Shown one piece after another: positions 1 through 13,400 of a stretch of 64,000 bases of DNA. Made by a program: the position numbers and the translations under genes. The notes under the pieces are model-generated. The model had not been told where the DNA came from, searched no databases, and was given only the letters and a program-made list of their open reading frames with translations. Position 1 is the first letter of the stretch. Each line of letters starts with the position of its first letter. The stretch is from Erythrophleum ivorense (taxonomy: Eukaryota; Streptophyta; Magnoliopsida; Fabales; Fabaceae), in the NCBI GenBank assembly GCA_026724425.1, contig JAIUCV010000011.1, forward strand, positions 9,197,501-9,261,500, in the 5' to 3' direction.

Positions 1-1906
1 CAGCATAAGAGATCATCTGTCGAGCATCCCCTTGAAACAATCATTTGACTAAACAAATTAAACAAGCTAACAAGACAATGCTATCTGGCTAAAATTAAAT
101 GGGCATGAACTTCTGCTTAAAATTCTTCCATCATACATTTACATTCCAGCTAAATAGATCAATTCCTGAAGCCAAAGAGTAGTTTCAAGTTAACTGTAAC
201 AAACCTCCAAACCAAACTATAGTTTGTTCAAACGTTACCCACTATTGTGCATTATAGAAACAAACTGTTAGTCCAAGAACTACTAAAAATCATGCATTAG
301 TAAACTCAAGAGAAGAGAATTTTATGATGCCTTTCAACCCGCAAAAGTTATTAGAGATTATTTGGTTGGTTGATTATTCAGGTCCAAATAAAAATTTTGA
401 TCATAGAGAAGATTTATCTTTCCACAACAAATCAATAAGAGGAAATATCTCCATATGGAGACAGTGAATGAGAAAATGAATAAAAATAATATTTACAGGT
501 ACAAGAACCAGAAGAATTCAAGGCCCCAACCCTTTTCTTTTCATTTGTGGAAAGCTGCACAGATTTCAGTAAAAGAAAAAAGTGACTTCAAAACAGAAGT
601 TTACTTGTCATTTGAGTTCCTGAATGAGGGAAAAAAAAATTGAATCTTTAAACTATAAATCCTGCGAATAGAAGCATGATGCAAAGAAAACAAGAAACAA
701 TGGGAAAGACATCAAGAAAAGTAATTGTGTTCTCACTCCTACAGACCAAGACATCCACAAATTTGTATTCAGTCATTGTCGTGTGGAAGGAGAGGAAAAA
801 AAAAGGAGGGGATGTGTGAGCATCTGAATGCGAAAAACATACAGAAACAGAGATGGCAAATTGTATTCAGTCATTTTCCTAACAATATTAAATAAACTAC
901 TCTCATTTATCCACCCTCACCTTAAAGCAAATCACAAATTATCCTCTCTTTCCTTGTCATAATACATGCACCTTGAAAATCTCATCTCGAGCTACAATTT
1001 ATTCTGAAATGTCTCTTCATCCACAATATTCCCTACCTTCATTATACTAGACTTCATCAGCAACCTAACCATATTGAACAGTTAGACCAATCAGACAGGG
1101 TACAGAAACTAATCTCCCTCATCCTTCTTTCTTAACCAAACCAAACCTTCATTCCCACTCCTGCTCTTGTTACATTCCATCTAATGTCTGTTAACAATTT
1201 GATCAGAGAAAGATTTGTAAAATCATCAATCAGCAAAGAAATAAGAATAACTCTAAAAGCAAAATCAAATTATCAATGATTCCAGTTGGTTATCAGGAAA
1301 AAAGCACATGAAAAATAGCTATGTTAAAAAAAGATTCAATCCGAATTTATATCACAAATTGAAAGCAATACTTTCTGAATTGTCCACTGTATCAAATCAT
1401 ATGTTTAGCAACTCCGTCTCTTCTTTGTATGTCGAGCCTCTAATTTCAATTCCAATCTCCTAAGAATTCCACAAGTTCAATTTCTTTTCCTATCATATTT
1501 GATTAGTTTTGGGTTCCTCAATTATTAATTCTCTCTGATTTTCTCCCTTTCATTTCACTTATTTGTCCCTAAAATAAAGTCTGCATGCTATGACAAGCCC
1601 CAAGCCTTGAAATTGACAATGCTAAAGAAAAGGTGCAAGAATTTCTAAAGCCGTCATCAAATAACCACTGAAAACAATAGGGAGTTTTCCAGTTGGTTGT
1701 GAATTCCGACAGATCTGGACCATATCTGTCTAGATCTGCCACAACTCATAATGAAAATTGGAAATGCAGAAATCCAGCCCCATTTACAATCACAATTCTT
1801 GACCTTAACCCAATTTGCATCACCTACCATATAAATCACATTGAATTGCAGTGTAAATCATAGATCACGCAATGCCGATAACTATGTCAGGTAATGCAAT
1901 ACTTAC
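1..1906 (-). other. intron of the Raf-like kinase gene, continuing left
   Basis: The donor after the exon ending at 1907 reads GTAAGT on the minus strand. No sequence resembling the next expected kinase exon (GFFGEVFRG...) can be read on the minus strand here, so the whole stretch looks like intron. No other gene or clear repeat is seen. Confidence 0.65.
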
Positions 1907-4454
1907 CAATCCCAACACGAGTTCCAATAGTTATTTCCGAGAAGTCGACATTCCATTCTTCATATGGTAAGAGGGGTTTATTATTAAACATCGGAGATTC
2001 AAGGACTTTATTCCATGTTGACTGCAATTCGTTCACTCCATATCTCGATAGCCCACTTCTCTCAGATGTCTGGCCCCTATAATCATGCGGTGAAGAGGGT
2101 AATGACATTGCCTTCTGAGAAGTTACTTGATCTGGTTGAAGAGAATACAAAGCGGTTCTCCCATGACCATCTTGACGGAAATTTGACACCTGTCATATTG
2201 CATAACCAGAATCACATCTACAACTTCGAAGATATTTATGCTGAACTTAATAAAGTCATGTCATGATAATCATTAAAAAAAATCAATTTTTTTATCAAAA
2301 AAGATACTATAATCATTACAAAATCTTCAATGATGAAACACAATAAATGCAGATAGCTTAGCAAGAGAAAGATTCAAATTTGACACACCCATGGACTATG
2401 ACGGAGTCAATACAACATAAAAAACTATTGAACTCAGCAATTATAAAATTCTCTTCTTTTCCATAATTGGCAGTGGAATTTCAAATCTTAGACTAGGTTG
2501 CTTTTGCAACTTAATCCCGTAAAACAGTACCATTCATTTGACTCCAATATTAACCATCCATTTACATTTCACTTTTTCTCATATACAAGGGCTTTACAAT
2601 AAGATACAGTTACATGCAAATATTACTAGCAACTGAGCCAAAAAAAAAAAAATGACAGAACCAAAAGTGCAAAAAGTAATAAAGTAAGGGGAAACTCATA
2701 AGATGACAATTTGCCAGCCATGAGAGCTCCTCTAAGGTAGTTTGCAAGACAAAAAACTAAATTTATTTAAAAAAAATAGATCAGTGGACAATAGCATCAT
2801 TCAAAAAATGAAGGCCATGCTTACCTATGATAGCAATATTATAGTAAAAAAGGATCATATAATATACAGTTTTGATCAGATGCTGAAAGATTGAAGACAG
2901 GAAGGTTAAATAGAACAATCCAATGTTACCACAATAATGCGGACATACATTTTTCTGAAGGTCTCCAATGCTATTTGTATCGTTTGGAGAATGAGAGAAT
3001 GAGCTATCATCCCCTCGCTCTCTCAAAAGACGATTTTGCTTCAATGTTTCATTCATTGCTCGTACGGCCCTGGATATATTAGTGCAACTTACAAATCAGT
3101 ATACGGATGATAATACACTAAACAGTCGAATAAAGATCATTAAAAGATAGAGCACTTGACTAAAGCACAGATAACAATATGCATTCTTCCTTTTAGTCAT
3201 TTAGGATAAAGCAGGAACCAGTTGAAATAGTCATTCCCCTACTCATAACTCCATCATGTTAGTTCACTAGGAAGTTGAGTTAAAATACAATTTCATGGCA
3301 GCATACCAGAGAAGGGGGAAAAAATTCTCAATTCCACAGCAGCTATAATGTATGGTAAACATATCCAAGATATCCAAGAAAAGCAGTTAAGGGAAAATTA
3401 ATGTCATTTTTACATATATTAAACAGATTATGCAGTTTGTCATTGTTCAAGGAAATAATGAAAACTGTGTAATAGAAACCCAAAGCACTAACAGATTCTG
3501 TAGCAAACCCCAAGACAAAGGAAAAATTAAAAAGTAAAAATAATGAGAGAGAGAGAACGGAAAAACTTAACCCTCTAAACTCAGAAAATAACATGAAAAG
3601 AATTTTAAAAAAAAAATTGAACAACTTGACATGATACATGCTTAGCCAACATCCAGTGAAACTATTATCATTAATATATCCAAGGAACCTACATGAGCAG
3701 GCATATGTCCAGAAATCACAATGAAGCAAGTATAATATAGGAAGCATAATGGAACAACAATCAACCTTACGATGTCATCACCAATCTCAGGTGTAATGCT
3801 GATGCTTCTTCTTCTAATTCTACGAGCTTCTGATGAAGATGCACCATCTGACCTATAGTACAAGGATAATTCAACTTCTAATTCATACATATTTTAGTGG
3901 AAGACTATAAAGAACATATGCCTCTAAAGTAAAGACAAGCAACACTACATATAAGTAGGAAAGAATATTATCCCCACCGTCCCTTGGCCGCTCCACCACC
4001 AAGAGTGATAATAATTAGGGTTATATTCTTTTTTATAACTGACACCAAATGTGCACATTTTGAAGATTAATGCAACAAATTTATACAAAACCTTAAGATA
4101 CAGTTTTACAGAATTATGTGGTATTTAGTGACAATGCCAGTTATGACAACAACAAATGAGTAGATTCCATCTACAGCATATTTCATTTAAGAAAACCATG
4201 TTTGATGAGATCGATTATGGCTCAAGTAGCATATCATTTGATAAGGGGGATATATATATATCTATAGTGTTACATCAGCTAAATTAATATAACCATTTCT
4301 CGTCCCAAAAGCAAAGTATAATAGGGAGGGGAAAAAAAGGCATTAAATATCTTTTCTGACAAAGCTTCAACTAGTAAGTGCTCCACCATTTATTTTATAA
4401 TTATAAACCATAAATGCCACAAGTCAACTACATGTTCAATCAGTTGTTTTATAA

Positions 4455-4486
<32 letters not shown>

Positions 4487-7400
4487 TTGTGACAAAGCAA
4501 CCAAACATTGGGTAGAGAAGAAATTGAAAATTTAGGAAGGCAACAATTCTCATTCAGGCCACAGGGAGAACCCAAATTTATTTAGTTTAAAATAAAGCAG
4601 CTAACCACCATACGAGACTCTAGAAAAAACATGACCGTATAAATTTATATCAGAGTAGAAGAAAATTTCAAGGGACCATAGAGGCAGGAACCTTGATGCG
4701 GCCTCATCATCAGCAAAATCTCTAAATGCTTTCCTATCACCACTAAGCATGGACCGCCCACATGCTTGAAATGATGGATGGTCTGGACTGCAAAACCAAC
4801 ATTATTTAAAACAAATAGAAAATGATAATAAATTATTAGCATCCCAAAGTATATTAGTATGTAGAAATTAGGGAACCTTGCCTCTAAATCCAAAACATGA
4901 TACTATATACTTAGACCAATTCAAAAGATTACGGTGACATATTCTAGCATCAAATGGGATGACAGCGTGCGTCATTTTCAGCCAACAGAAAAGCTACCTC
5001 CTTATGCATGCTGAGAATGAAGTCTAAGCACACAAATAGATGTACACATCACACATGCACACACCAATGTAAGACTTACACTCACCTTGAATATTTATAA
5101 AATGTGATTTTTATTAATCCACCTAAAAGAATGGAGAGATTACCATGTTGATCACATGTGCCAAACTTTAATTAAGTTTACTTACTGGAAATTCATAGTC
5201 AACATTTCATACAGTGTGACAAAGCTGTAGCAAATTTAGCAACACATACTGGGGGTATCAATTTTCCTGGCACGTTTAAAAGATGCATTAAATTCTACCT
5301 TTTTGCAAGAACCCTTATTAATGAGAGCTTTCAAAAATCTTATCAGACTATGTAGAGGAAAGTGTCATGGTATGTGATATACTTGCAACTATAGGAATCG
5401 TTTTTCTTGCAAACAACGCCGTATGAGTTAGACGTTAACATATCAAACAATCTAACTTACTGCTACTCTAAATTCTATAGGAAAAAATTGCTATTCCCTT
5501 CCTCCACAGAGAAAGGTTTATTCCAAGTCCCAACATACAAATAATTTTCATTTTCAATATCTTTTAGAGCACAAGATCAATTTACATTTATATTATTTAT
5601 ATAAGATATGATATAAACAACAACAATAGGCTTTTTTTTTACTAGGTGGGATCAGCTACATAGATCAAACAACACCATAAATTTCTATTATGAATCATAT
5701 CTTTAGATAAACCATTTAAATCATAAAACTCAAAGAAATCTATCAAATCATGGCTTCATGGCTTCACGTATCAAAAATTTTCATATCAATGCATATGATA
5801 TTTTTTCCAGCAAGTGATGGTCATACAAATTAATTAACGAGGTAGAACACTTGGGGGAAAGAACTAGTGAAACGGCAGATTATGAGATTTGTTCAAGAAA
5901 AGCCAAACATGCAATGATTTTTACTAATGACTCTGAGAGATGGAAGAGTCATTTCAGACCCAAGAAAAAACTCACAGAGCCATCATCAAAGGGATAATTG
6001 ATAAAAAATCACGTATTCAGAAAGAGATCTACTAAAATGAATCAGAAAGAGATTCTAACCCCATGACCAACAAAGTAACTAAAATGAATATCATAAATAG
6101 TACACAATCACGTATTCAGAACCCAACATCAGCATATTCATATAATTACAATAAAACAGAAGGAGTTATTAATAACCTGGAACTAGCTGTCCTCTGTTCA
6201 ACAATGACCTTTCTCCGACTACGTCGACCAAGAGCAGTTCCAATGTTGGGTTCACTATGAGACAAACTGAGGGAATTGACAAAAGAAATTCAACAAGAAA
6301 AGGTAGTGTACATTTTTAGGGACAAGAATGTTTCACCAACTATACAAGAAATTGAGCCCCATGAAAGAACAATTTAAAGTGAAATGAAAAAAAAAAATAC
6401 AATACTGCTTCAAGTGAAAAGGAAACAATGAAAAAAGGCTGAAAATAAACTTGTGTGTATAGCAATGAAAATCACTACCTCAATTTCCTATCAAGACTGG
6501 TATTTGATCGTAACATCAGATCTCGCAAAGGAAGGCCTGATACATTTGAAGGAGCGTCAAATCTTCTGTGGAAAGAGAGGTTCTCCTCTTTTTCATTGCT
6601 GCAATGGAGGACCAAGAAAATCAATGGCAGGCCACTTGATAACTCTCACAATTAGCATGAATGTATTGACTTAGATGCTCAAAATCTCACAATCTACTTA
6701 TTCTTAAAGAAGTGAGAATTCAATTTTAGCCCAACGGTCAGTGTTTTTTTTTTGTTGGTTGATGCAAGAGCAATGGTCAGTGTGAGACTAACTTGGCTAT
6801 AATTAAGCCAATGCATGATCCCAAGTTGAAATTAAATGTATGAAAGCAAAAATTAAGTACAGTTTTTAAACCTATCAGGATCCACTTTCTCTGAAACTCC
6901 ATATAAAGGACTGTTTGGTTCTAGTGGTGAATCACAGGAATCATTTTCTGCAGAATCACTCTCTCCTGCTGCAGAAATATGTGTCATGAAAATTGCCTTG
7001 TTTGATCGGGGTAACAATTGGCCAGGGCATCGCATGAGATCGACCAGCAGTTCCACGGAATTTAATACAACAATCACAGACATATGCTTGTATGAGTCCA
7101 CACATTCAACAACCCCATCATTTGGCAAACCCTGTCAAGGAGAACGGTAAAACAAACTGAATCTTTCAAGAAGCAGATATAATGATACATATTGAATACT
7201 TATTATGAACTCTTTTGCTAACACACTTCATAACCAAATTAGAAACATTGGTAGATTAATAGTAAGTGTATGTATGGCAGCAAGTATTGAGCCCACCAAA
7301 AGCAATCAGTACTTACCACCATGAGCCTACTTTCAAGACCTACGGTATCTGCTAACACTTTAAATAAGATTGCTCGAGGACGGCATGAACCATGCTTTAT

Positions 7401-10400
7401 TTGTCCCAGTATCTGGGCACCTCGATTCTCAAACATGTGGGAGGTTTCCTCTAGCGCAGCTTTTGCTGGACTTTCCACATTGGGCCTCTTATAAAAATCA
7501 GAAACCTGTGCAGACATAGGGGTCAACATAAACATAAAACACCCAGTACTATGCTTAGAGAATTCATTAAATAATGAATGAAGGCAATGAAATGAAAATT
7601 CACATACATGATAGATGCTAAATCCTGTAATGTCCACCTACATACTAGTAATAATGATGAAATGATTGTATTAGGGAAAAAAATGTTGCAGCTTACTAAA
7701 ATCAGAATGCAGAAACTGAGCAGTGCAGATAACTAAAATAAACAAGCTTCAGGAAAAATTGATAACAGGACTATAAGGATTTTGGAAATCATTTGGCATT
7801 ATATTTAGAACAAAAGTTAGGTGCAGTTTTTCAGTGTTTGCCATCAGGTTTTTCAATAAAAACATGACAAGTGGATTCTTTTTTAAAACTTAGCACCACA
7901 TGAATGGGCTTTTCAAAAAAGTTTCTCCACACGTTAAATTTTTATTGGTAAACCAGATAGCAAAAGCTTAAACAACTTTGCTTGGGTCTTGTCTTTATAT
8001 TTAACACATTATTTGCAACAAGTAAGATTGGATGAACTTGTAAAATACACTTTTATACAACTTTTAGGGGAGGAAACTAGCCTTATGCAAAATGGCATAG
8101 GGCCACACCCATATATTAAGCTATCCTTAGATTGAGAACAGAAACTACACAAAAAGACACAATAACAATACATACTAGTCCAGCAATCTTTTTTATTATT
8201 GCAGCTGGATTTGAGTTCAATCCTTTAACTAGTGCCACAAGCAGTTGCTTCAACAAAGATAACTTTTTATCTTTCTCTGCATCCACTAAAATGATATCAG
8301 CCTTTAGACCCTCTCCACCCAAAGCATGAATCTCATCCAATGTAGGAATATTATCAAAAATTTCCTTGAGCCTTTTCTCCTGCACATTATCAGACTAAAC
8401 TATTATCAAATGATAAAGTGAGAGTAAACACCATTTCGCTTGCACACCACATACAAGGATACAACCAACAAACTCAAACAATGATAAATGAGCAAGAAGT
8501 TATTGAACAAGATCTTAAAACTACTATTGAGTAAAAGTTGCAAGCAAAGCTAGGTAACCAAAAGAACTTAAGAAACTAAATATCTTAAACAGAACAGGTT
8601 GAAATATGATCACCTTTCCACATTCCAACAAACAATTTGCTGAATATTATAACAACAACAACAACAAAACCTTTTCTCATGAAGTGAGGTCGGCTACATG
8701 GACTAATTGACGCCATAAACACCTATCGTAAATTATATTTTTAGATAAACCATTTAAATATAAATCTCTCTTAATAATTTCTTCTATAATTTTTTTTAAT
8801 CTCCCTCTACCTCTAATTATTGAACTATTCTCCATCTCATCTATTCTTCTACATAACCAAACCATCTAAGTTTCAATTTTACAATCTTTTCCACAATAGG
8901 TGCGACTTCTACCTTCTCTCTAATGCATTCATTTCTAATCCTATCTCGCTTAGTGTGTCCACTCATCCAACGCAACATTCTCATCTTTACAATATTAAAC
9001 TTATTCTTCTGTTGACTTTTTATTGCCCAACACTCAATTCCATACAACATTATAAGTTTTATAACTGTGCGGTAGAATTTACTCTCAAGTTTGAGTGGTA
9101 CTCTTCTATCACAAATAACACCCGAAACACTCATCCATTTCATCCACCCCGCTTGAATCCTATGTTTTACATCTTTTATTTTCCCGTTATGCTGTATAAT
9201 GGATCCAAAATACTTAAATTGTGTGATTTGTAGTATGATATATTCTCCAATTTTCACTTCTGTGCTAAAAGTGGTGTGTCTCTTACTAAACTTATACTCC
9301 ATATACTTCATTTTACTTCTACTTAAATGAAATCCATGAACTTCCAAAGATAGTCTTCACCTCTTCAACTTCTCATTTATTTCCTTTCTCGATTCTCTAA
9401 CTAGGACAATATTATCTGCAAAAAGTATGCACTGTGGCACCAGCTTTTGGATATGTTCAATAAGCACATCCAAGACTAAAGTAAAGAGATAAAGATTCAG
9501 AGTTGACCCTTGATGTAGACCAATAGTTATTGGAAATCTTTTGTAGGTCCACCTTTTGTTACTACATTAGTTGTAGTCTCATCATAACTATCTTAGATTG
9601 CTCGAATATAAGGTATACAAACTTTTTTTTCTCCAAAGCCTTCCATAGAATCTCTCTTGACACTCTATCATATACTTTTTCTAAATCGATAAACACCATG
9701 TGTAAATCTATTTGATTCTCCAATATCTCTCTATTAATCTTCGCAACAAGTACATTGCTTCCATAGTTGACCTCCCAGGTATAAAACCAAATTGATTCTC
9801 CGTAACTTGAGTCTCTTTTCTTAATCTTCGCTCAATTACTCTTTCCCATAATTTCATAGTGTGGCTCATAAATTTAATTCCTCTATAATTTGCACAATTT
9901 TGAATGTCTCCCTTACTCTTATAAATAGGGATTAAAGTACTTCTCCTCCACTCATCTAGCATTCTCTTAGATCTCATAATTTTATTAAATAACTTTATGA
10001 GCCAACTTATACTTTTCACTTCTAAACCCTTCCATACTTCAATAGGTATATTATCCAGTCCAACTGCTCTGCTATTCTCCATTCGTTTTAATACTTCTTT
10101 TACCTTTGACTCACGAATCCTACGATAAAAAGTATAATTTTGATCCTCTTCTTTAGTGTCTAGTCTATCCGATTGCAATAAAATCTCGTACCCTTTAATA
10201 AAAAGCCTATGAAAATAACCCTTCTATCGTTCTCTGATATCTTGTTCCGTGACCAAGACTTTCCCTTCTTCATCATTAATGCATTTCACTTGGTCCACGT
10301 CTCTTGTCTTTCTTTCCCTACTTTTAGCTAATTTGTAAATACTTCTTTTTTCAATTTTAATACCTAAATATTGGTATAACCCATTAAATGCCCTCGCCCT

Positions 10401-13400
10401 CGCCCTTGCTCTCGCTTCGCTCACCACCTTCTTAGTGTCTTTCTTGGCTACCTTACATTTTTTCTAATTTTTATCACTCTTACATAACGACTATACTTTA
10501 TAACACTCCCTTTTAACTTTAACTTTATCTTGCACGCTTACATCCCATTACCAAGATTCTTTATCCCTAGGTCCAAAACCTTTTGATTCACCTAATATTT
10601 CCTTTGCTACCTTACTAATCTCTTTAGTCATTCCATTCCACATATCGTTAACACTTCCTTGTATTTCCCAAGATCCTTCTTTCACAATCTGTCTTTGCAA
10701 ATTCTTTTTTTTATCCCCCTTTAGTTGTCACCACTTAGTCCTTAACACCCTATCTTCGCCTTTACTTTTTACTCTCTTTTTAATTCGTACATTCATAAGC
10801 AAAACTCTATGTTAAGTAATTAAACGTTCTTCAATAATAACTTTGCAATCCATGCAAAATTTGACTATATTCCTTACGCTTTCTAAAACAAGTGTTAGTT
10901 AATATAAGATCGAATGCTAATGAAAAGTCTAGAATAGTTTTACTCTCTGCATTTGTTTCCCTATGCCATGTCCTCCATGAACAGCCTCGTAACTTGAAGA
11001 AACACTTCCCACATGATCATTTAGATCCCCTCCTAGAAGAATCTTTTTTTCTAATGGTATTTCCTAAACTAAACATTTTAAGTCTTCCCAAAACTTTACC
11101 TTGTAATATTCTTCTAATTCTACTTGTGGTGCATAAGCACTAAATATAACCGTATCTTAACCAATTTGAATTCTCGAACTAATATAGTTTTCATCTCCTC
11201 ATGCAAAACTAAATAATCCTTTCTTAAGCAATTGATGATGCCACTAGCAATATTTATACACTGACTACTAGAACAAGTCCAAGACAGCTAAGCCATTGCC
11301 TCTGTAGCCTTTCAAAGTAAAAATGTAAGTTAAGCACCGTAACTTTAGCCATCCCAGGTAGAATCGCGACTCCAGTTGCATCTTTGTAAGATAGTTGTAT
11401 TTTGCAACAACAAAAGAAAAGATCATTAAAGAAATAATATCAATATTTTCAAAACCAAACTGGTCATTCAACTGATAAAAGTAATGGTTCATGGTTAATT
11501 GATTTGACCATAGTCAAATTATGGTTGAATTGGTGATAATTATATATATATATATATATATATTTATTTATTTTAATTTTAATTTTATATATTAAAAAAT
11601 TTAATAAAATATATAACAAAATGTAATTTTCTTTTTTCATATATAAGTATATATATATATATATATATATATCTTTATACACACACATAAAAGAATTCAT
11701 CAAAATGTTGATTCCTTGTGAAGAGTGAGAATGAGAAGAGTTTATATGGCAATAATTAGGTAGCTTGCTTTACACAAGAAGTAGGGCATGGAACTTCCTT
11801 TTTAGGCAATGCAACACTTCCACCCCAAATCGTGTTATCATATGCAATTATCCCACCAATCCTAACTGTTGGAAAGAGTGGATTTGGACATCTTTAGAAT
11901 ATTTCTGTTTTATGGTTGTTATCTTTAGAATTATTTGCATTTATTTATGTTATCCTTGACCAGATTAGGATATTTTCTGTTTTCAATATTTTTCCTTTAA
12001 AACTTTATTCCCTCCTTGATTCTAGGATGATTGCTAGGGAGTGACCATCATTGTGGTTAAACCTAGCCTATATTTGTAGCCCTATTCTGATTGAATAATA
12101 CATAGAATTCTGGTTTGCACTTTCTTCATGGTATCAGAGCTAGGGACTTGATGTAGACTAAATACGTCCCTTTCGGTACCTTAGGAGCACTCAACATCGA
12201 AGGGGAGAACTTCAACTCCTAGTCAAGTGGTGCGAGCTCCACAAATACAAGTTCAAAGAAGCTCTCTGGTGGTGGAATGGGAGGCAACATCGCAAACCCT
12301 AATGCCCTTACAGGGAATGTGACTGACAGCTTCTCTCCAACATTGATCTCACACCGGTTAAATGAAAATAACTACTTGCTATGGTCTCGAAATATTCTCA
12401 TGTATATTCGAGGAAGGGGTAAGGAGAAGTACATTATAGGTGAAGCAACTGAACCAGATGTTGGTGACTCAAATCGCGACACATGGGTGGCCGATAACAG
12501 CCTTGTGATGACCTGGCTGATAAGCTCGATGACTCTAGAAATAAGCCGTAACTACATGTTGGCTACAACAGCAAAGGAGATATGGGACTTAGTAAAAAGA
12601 TCCTATGCAATGAAAGAAAACCCAGCTGCTGTTTTTCAGAACAAGTGACAGCTCAAGGATCTCAAACCAGGTGAGAAATTGGTTACTCATTATTTCAGTT
12701 CTCTAATGAGGCTCTAGTAGCAGATAGATCTCTATGAGGTCTATCAGTGGTCATGTCATGCAGATGAACTATACTATAAGCAAATGATTGAAAGAGAATG
12801 CACATATGAATTTTTGCTCGTACTTAATGATAAGTTTGAGGAAGTCAGGGGCAGAATTATGGGGTTAAAGCCATTGCCATCACTTGAAGATGCTATGAAT
12901 TTAATTAAATGTGAAGAAAGTAGAAAGAAGCTTATGTAAGGAGCACCCTCTGTTTAAAACCAAAAAACTTCAGCTGTGGTAGAAAGAAGTAGATAGTTTT
13001 CAAATCAACGAGGGAAGAAACCATCTAAATGGTGTGACCATTGCTATAAGAGTGGACATACCCGAGATGTTTGCTGGAAGCTCTATGGAAAACCCCCATT
13101 TAGTAGTAGATTGAGAATGAAATTTGAAAGCAGAGTAATATATATGTTGGCACAGCAAGTGATGATGGTGCTTTGAGCATGGAGGAAATCGATATTCTAA
13201 AAAGGCTTCTGAAGCATGATTCCCAAAGTGAGAAACCTCTTCCCTTGGTCACTTTGGCTTAAGCATGTATGTCATTTATTACTTTTCTTCACAATGTGAT
13301 GCAAGCTCAGAGAAATTGGACAGTTGATTCTAGTGCAACTGACCATATAACTGGTTATAAGAAAGAGTTCAATAGCTTTCAATATTATACCGAGTATACC

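Noticed and set aside
1..35. Possible exon on the minus strand at the left edge (acceptor-like TTTCAAG followed by GGGATGCTCG)
   Set aside because: In the required phase it reads GDARQMISYA, not the expected kinase sequence after the glycine loop.
8820..9233. 137-residue plus-strand open frame
   Set aside because: It is the complementary strand of the RTE C-terminal region, which has clear family motifs.
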